DNA from: Rhodospirillales bacterium
Lineage (GTDB): Bacteria; Pseudomonadota; Alphaproteobacteria; Acetobacterales; Acetobacteraceae
Direction of reading: 5' to 3'
DNA length: 7,654 bases
NCBI GenBank assembly: GCA_025352915.1
Contig: JANXSA010000331.1
Span: forward strand, 1 to 7,654
Under the pieces are notes generated by a model that worked only from the letters and a program-made list of their open reading frames with translations, was not told the DNA's origin and did no database searches. The position numbers and the translations under genes are program-made. This document shows, piece by piece, positions 6,352 through 7,654 of this stretch (within the stretch, counting starts at the first letter, position 1; each line of letters begins with the position of its first letter).

Positions 6352-6388
6352 TAAAGTTTTTTTGCTTCTTTTTGTTCACAAAAAGAAG
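6352..6388 (-). repeat. A/T-rich palindromic repeat, copy 2 (inverted)
   Basis: An exact 37-base reverse complement of 6138-6174. On the plus strand a TAAAG followed by seven T (6357-6363) precedes the stem CTTCTTTTTG (6365-6374) pairing with CAAAAAGAAG (6379-6388). The outer hairpin I arm of copies 1 and 3 is degraded here (GGAAG next to ACTTC). It ends 45 bases before the start of the last gene. Confidence 0.9.
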
Positions 6389-6433
6389 TCTTCCTTCCCC
6401 TACCCTTCCCTTCTTCCCCAACCCCGGTCCCCC

Positions 6434-7621
6434 ATGCCCACCATCGACGACACCCCCCTCACCATCGTCGGCCACCCCTGGGCCCCCATCGGCATGGGCG
6501 AACAGATGCGCAGCCACATCATGGCCGGCCGCGCCATGATGCTGAACCAGCACGTCTACGACGTCTTCCGCTACGCCCAGCGCACTGACGCCGCCCACGC
6601 CCACATCCTCGGCGACCTGGAAGTTGACACCCTGCCCGGCGGCATCCGCGTCTTCCACATCAACGGCGACGAGGTCGAACCGGTCATCGCCGCCATCGAG
6701 GCCCGCGGCGGCCGCTTCGAGGACGGCTACAACATCATCGTCCCGGCCTGGGAACTCCCCACCTACCCCCCCGCCTGGGCCGACAAACTGCGCCGCTTCG
6801 ACGAAGTCTGGGCGCTCTCCCATTTCATCGCATCCAGCCTGGCCAAATCCGGCATCGACAGCCACTACACCGGCCAGGCGATCGAGCCCCTCCCCGGCCC
6901 CCTCCTGCCGCGCCGCCATTTCGGCATCCGCGAGTCCGCCTTCGTCTTCCTCACCTTCTTCGACATCTCGTCCTACGCCTCGCGCAAGAACCCCTTCGCC
7001 GTCATCGAACTCTTCGACCGCCTCCGCGCCGACTTGCCGTACCACGACATGCAACTCGTCCTGAAAGCCAAGAACGGCGAGCGCGGCGCCGAGGAATGGG
7101 CCGCCTCCCTGCCGGAAAACTCCCAGATCAAAGTCATCGCCACGCCCTTGGACACCCTGGGCGTCCGCAGCCTGATCAGCGCCTGCGACTGCCTGGTCTC
7201 GCTCCACCGCGCCGAAGGCTTCGGCCGCGGCCCCGGCGAAGCCATGGCCCTCGGCCGCCTCGCCTTGGCCACCGGCTGGTCCGGCAACGTCGACTTCATG
7301 ACCCCGCAGAACTCCCTCCTGGTCGACCACGACCTGATCCAGCTCCAACCCGACGAATACCCGCACTGGCAAGGCCAATCCTGGGCCAACCCAAGCGTCG
7401 ACCACGCCTTCGCCCTCGCCCGCCCCCTCCTCGACGACCCGACGAGAGGCGCCGCCCTCGCCCAACGCGGCCAGGCCGAAGCCCTGCGCTCCCACGGCAA
7501 CCGCGCCGTCGGCCTGCGCATCCTCACCCGGCTCCAAACCATCCTCGCCGAATCCCCCCGCTTCAACCCGGATATCCCAGGGCCGGTAAAAGCAAAGCCT
7601 AAGCGCAAAGCGAAGGCATAA
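6434..7621 (+). CDS. GT4-type (group 1) glycosyltransferase
   Basis: A 395-aa GT-B fold retaining glycosyltransferase that probably transfers a sugar from a nucleotide-sugar donor to the growing polysaccharide on the cytoplasmic side. The N-terminal Rossmann domain begins at LTIVGHPWAPIGMGEQMRS (residues 9-27). Further signatures are FDISSYASRKNP (176-187), the start of the C-terminal domain with a typical Arg-Lys-Asn-Pro, and SLHRAEGFGRGPGEAMALG (256-274), which contains the EX7E motif (Glu261, Glu269), followed by ATGWSGNVDFM (279-289). This resembles GT4 enzymes of polysaccharide clusters; linkage and donor are undetermined. The C-terminus ends in a basic tail (KAKPKRKAKA, 386-395). The start chosen at 6434 matches the domain beginning, but no Shine-Dalgarno sequence precedes it: 38 of the 43 bases upstream are pyrimidines. 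The frame stays open to a TTG at 6362 inside the repeat, giving a low-complexity extension that I reject. Confidence 0.88.
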   Translation: MPTIDDTPLTIVGHPWAPIGMGEQMRSHIMAGRAMMLNQHVYDVFRYAQRTDAAHAHILGDLEVDTLPGGIRVFHINGDEVEPVIAAIEARGGRFEDGYNIIVPAWELPTYPPAWADKLRRFDEVWALSHFIASSLAKSGIDSHYTGQAIEPLPGPLLPRRHFGIRESAFVFLTFFDISSYASRKNPFAVIELFDRLRADLPYHDMQLVLKAKNGERGAEEWAASLPENSQIKVIATPLDTLGVRSLISACDCLVSLHRAEGFGRGPGEAMALGRLALATGWSGNVDFMTPQNSLLVDHDLIQLQPDEYPHWQGQSWANPSVDHAFALARPLLDDPTRGAALAQRGQAEALRSHGNRAVGLRILTRLQTILAESPRFNPDIPGPVKAKPKRKAKA

Positions 7622-7654
7622 GAAGAAGTCTTCTTTTTGTGAACAAAAAGAAGA
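7621..7654 (+). repeat. A/T-rich palindromic repeat, copy 3 (cut by window end)
   Basis: Identical to 6129-6161 over 33 bases and begins on the last base of the stop codon of the glycosyltransferase gene. It can form hairpin I, AAGAAG (7620-7625) with CTTCTT (7630-7635), and hairpin II, CTTCTTTTTG (7630-7639) with CAAAAAGAAG (7644-7653). The A-run of copy 1 is not visible because the window ends. Confidence 0.9.

Noticed and set aside
6126..6390. Insertion sequence or transposon
   Set aside because: There is no transposase gene or remnant and no clear target-site duplication; the block is too short for more than a MITE-like or palindromic element.
6362..6433. TTG start giving the last glycosyltransferase 24 more residues
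   Set aside because: The extra residues are translated palindromic repeat and C-rich leader; the family domain begins just after the ATG at 6434.
6266..7537. 423-codon minus-strand frame opposite the GT4 gene
   Set aside because: It is an antisense shadow of a gene with an intact EX7E motif, and its C-terminal part is translated repeat DNA.
6126..7654. CRISPR array
   Set aside because: The three repeat copies are in mixed orientation and unevenly spaced, with a whole gene between two of them.

Overview
The window is a GC-rich (clearly well above 60%) bacterial chromosome segment carrying part of a surface-polysaccharide (O-antigen, capsule or exopolysaccharide) locus. Coding style (strong C/G third positions, GTG start, intergenic hairpins and A/T-rich palindromes between very GC-rich genes) suggests an alphaproteobacterium, possibly Rhodospirillales/Acetobacteraceae. 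That placement is an inference from style, not from a marker gene.

Layout: two minus-strand genes on the left make a nucleotide sugar: rfbA (N-terminal 132 codons only, running off the left edge) and complete rfbB (354 aa). They are tightly coupled, with the rfbB stop overlapping the rfbA ribosome-binding site. They convert glucose-1-phosphate to dTDP-4-keto-6-deoxyglucose, the precursor of dTDP-L-rhamnose and several other deoxysugars. A 310-base divergent intergenic region follows, holding a 14-base tandem repeat and a 15-codon leader-like mini-ORF whose stop overlaps the next start (ATGA).

Four plus-strand genes fill the rest: a hexapeptide-repeat (left-handed beta-helix) acyltransferase, probably an O-acetyltransferase (270 aa); a 150-aa protein made largely of two copies of a short Tyr-Pro-Asp / His-Phe / Glu-Gly-Arg module; a 917-aa protein with about four copies of the same kind of module, then a GT2 glycosyltransferase domain, then a WbsX (GH99-like) domain; and a 395-aa GT4-type glycosyltransferase. 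Together they look like the assembly and decoration part of the pathway that rfbA/rfbB feed.

Intergenic DNA is unusual at three places: a perfect 9-bp GC hairpin after the acyltransferase; an A/T-rich palindromic repeat present three times (right after the stops of the 917-aa and 395-aa genes, and once inverted between them); and, between the inverted copies, a GC hairpin plus a 26-base motif of a widely dispersed bacterial intergenic type. I saw no tRNA, rRNA, CRISPR array, transposase or phage gene. The closest things to something undescribed are the free-standing module protein beside the modular glycosyltransferase and the palindromic repeat family; neither amounts to a demonstrated new system.
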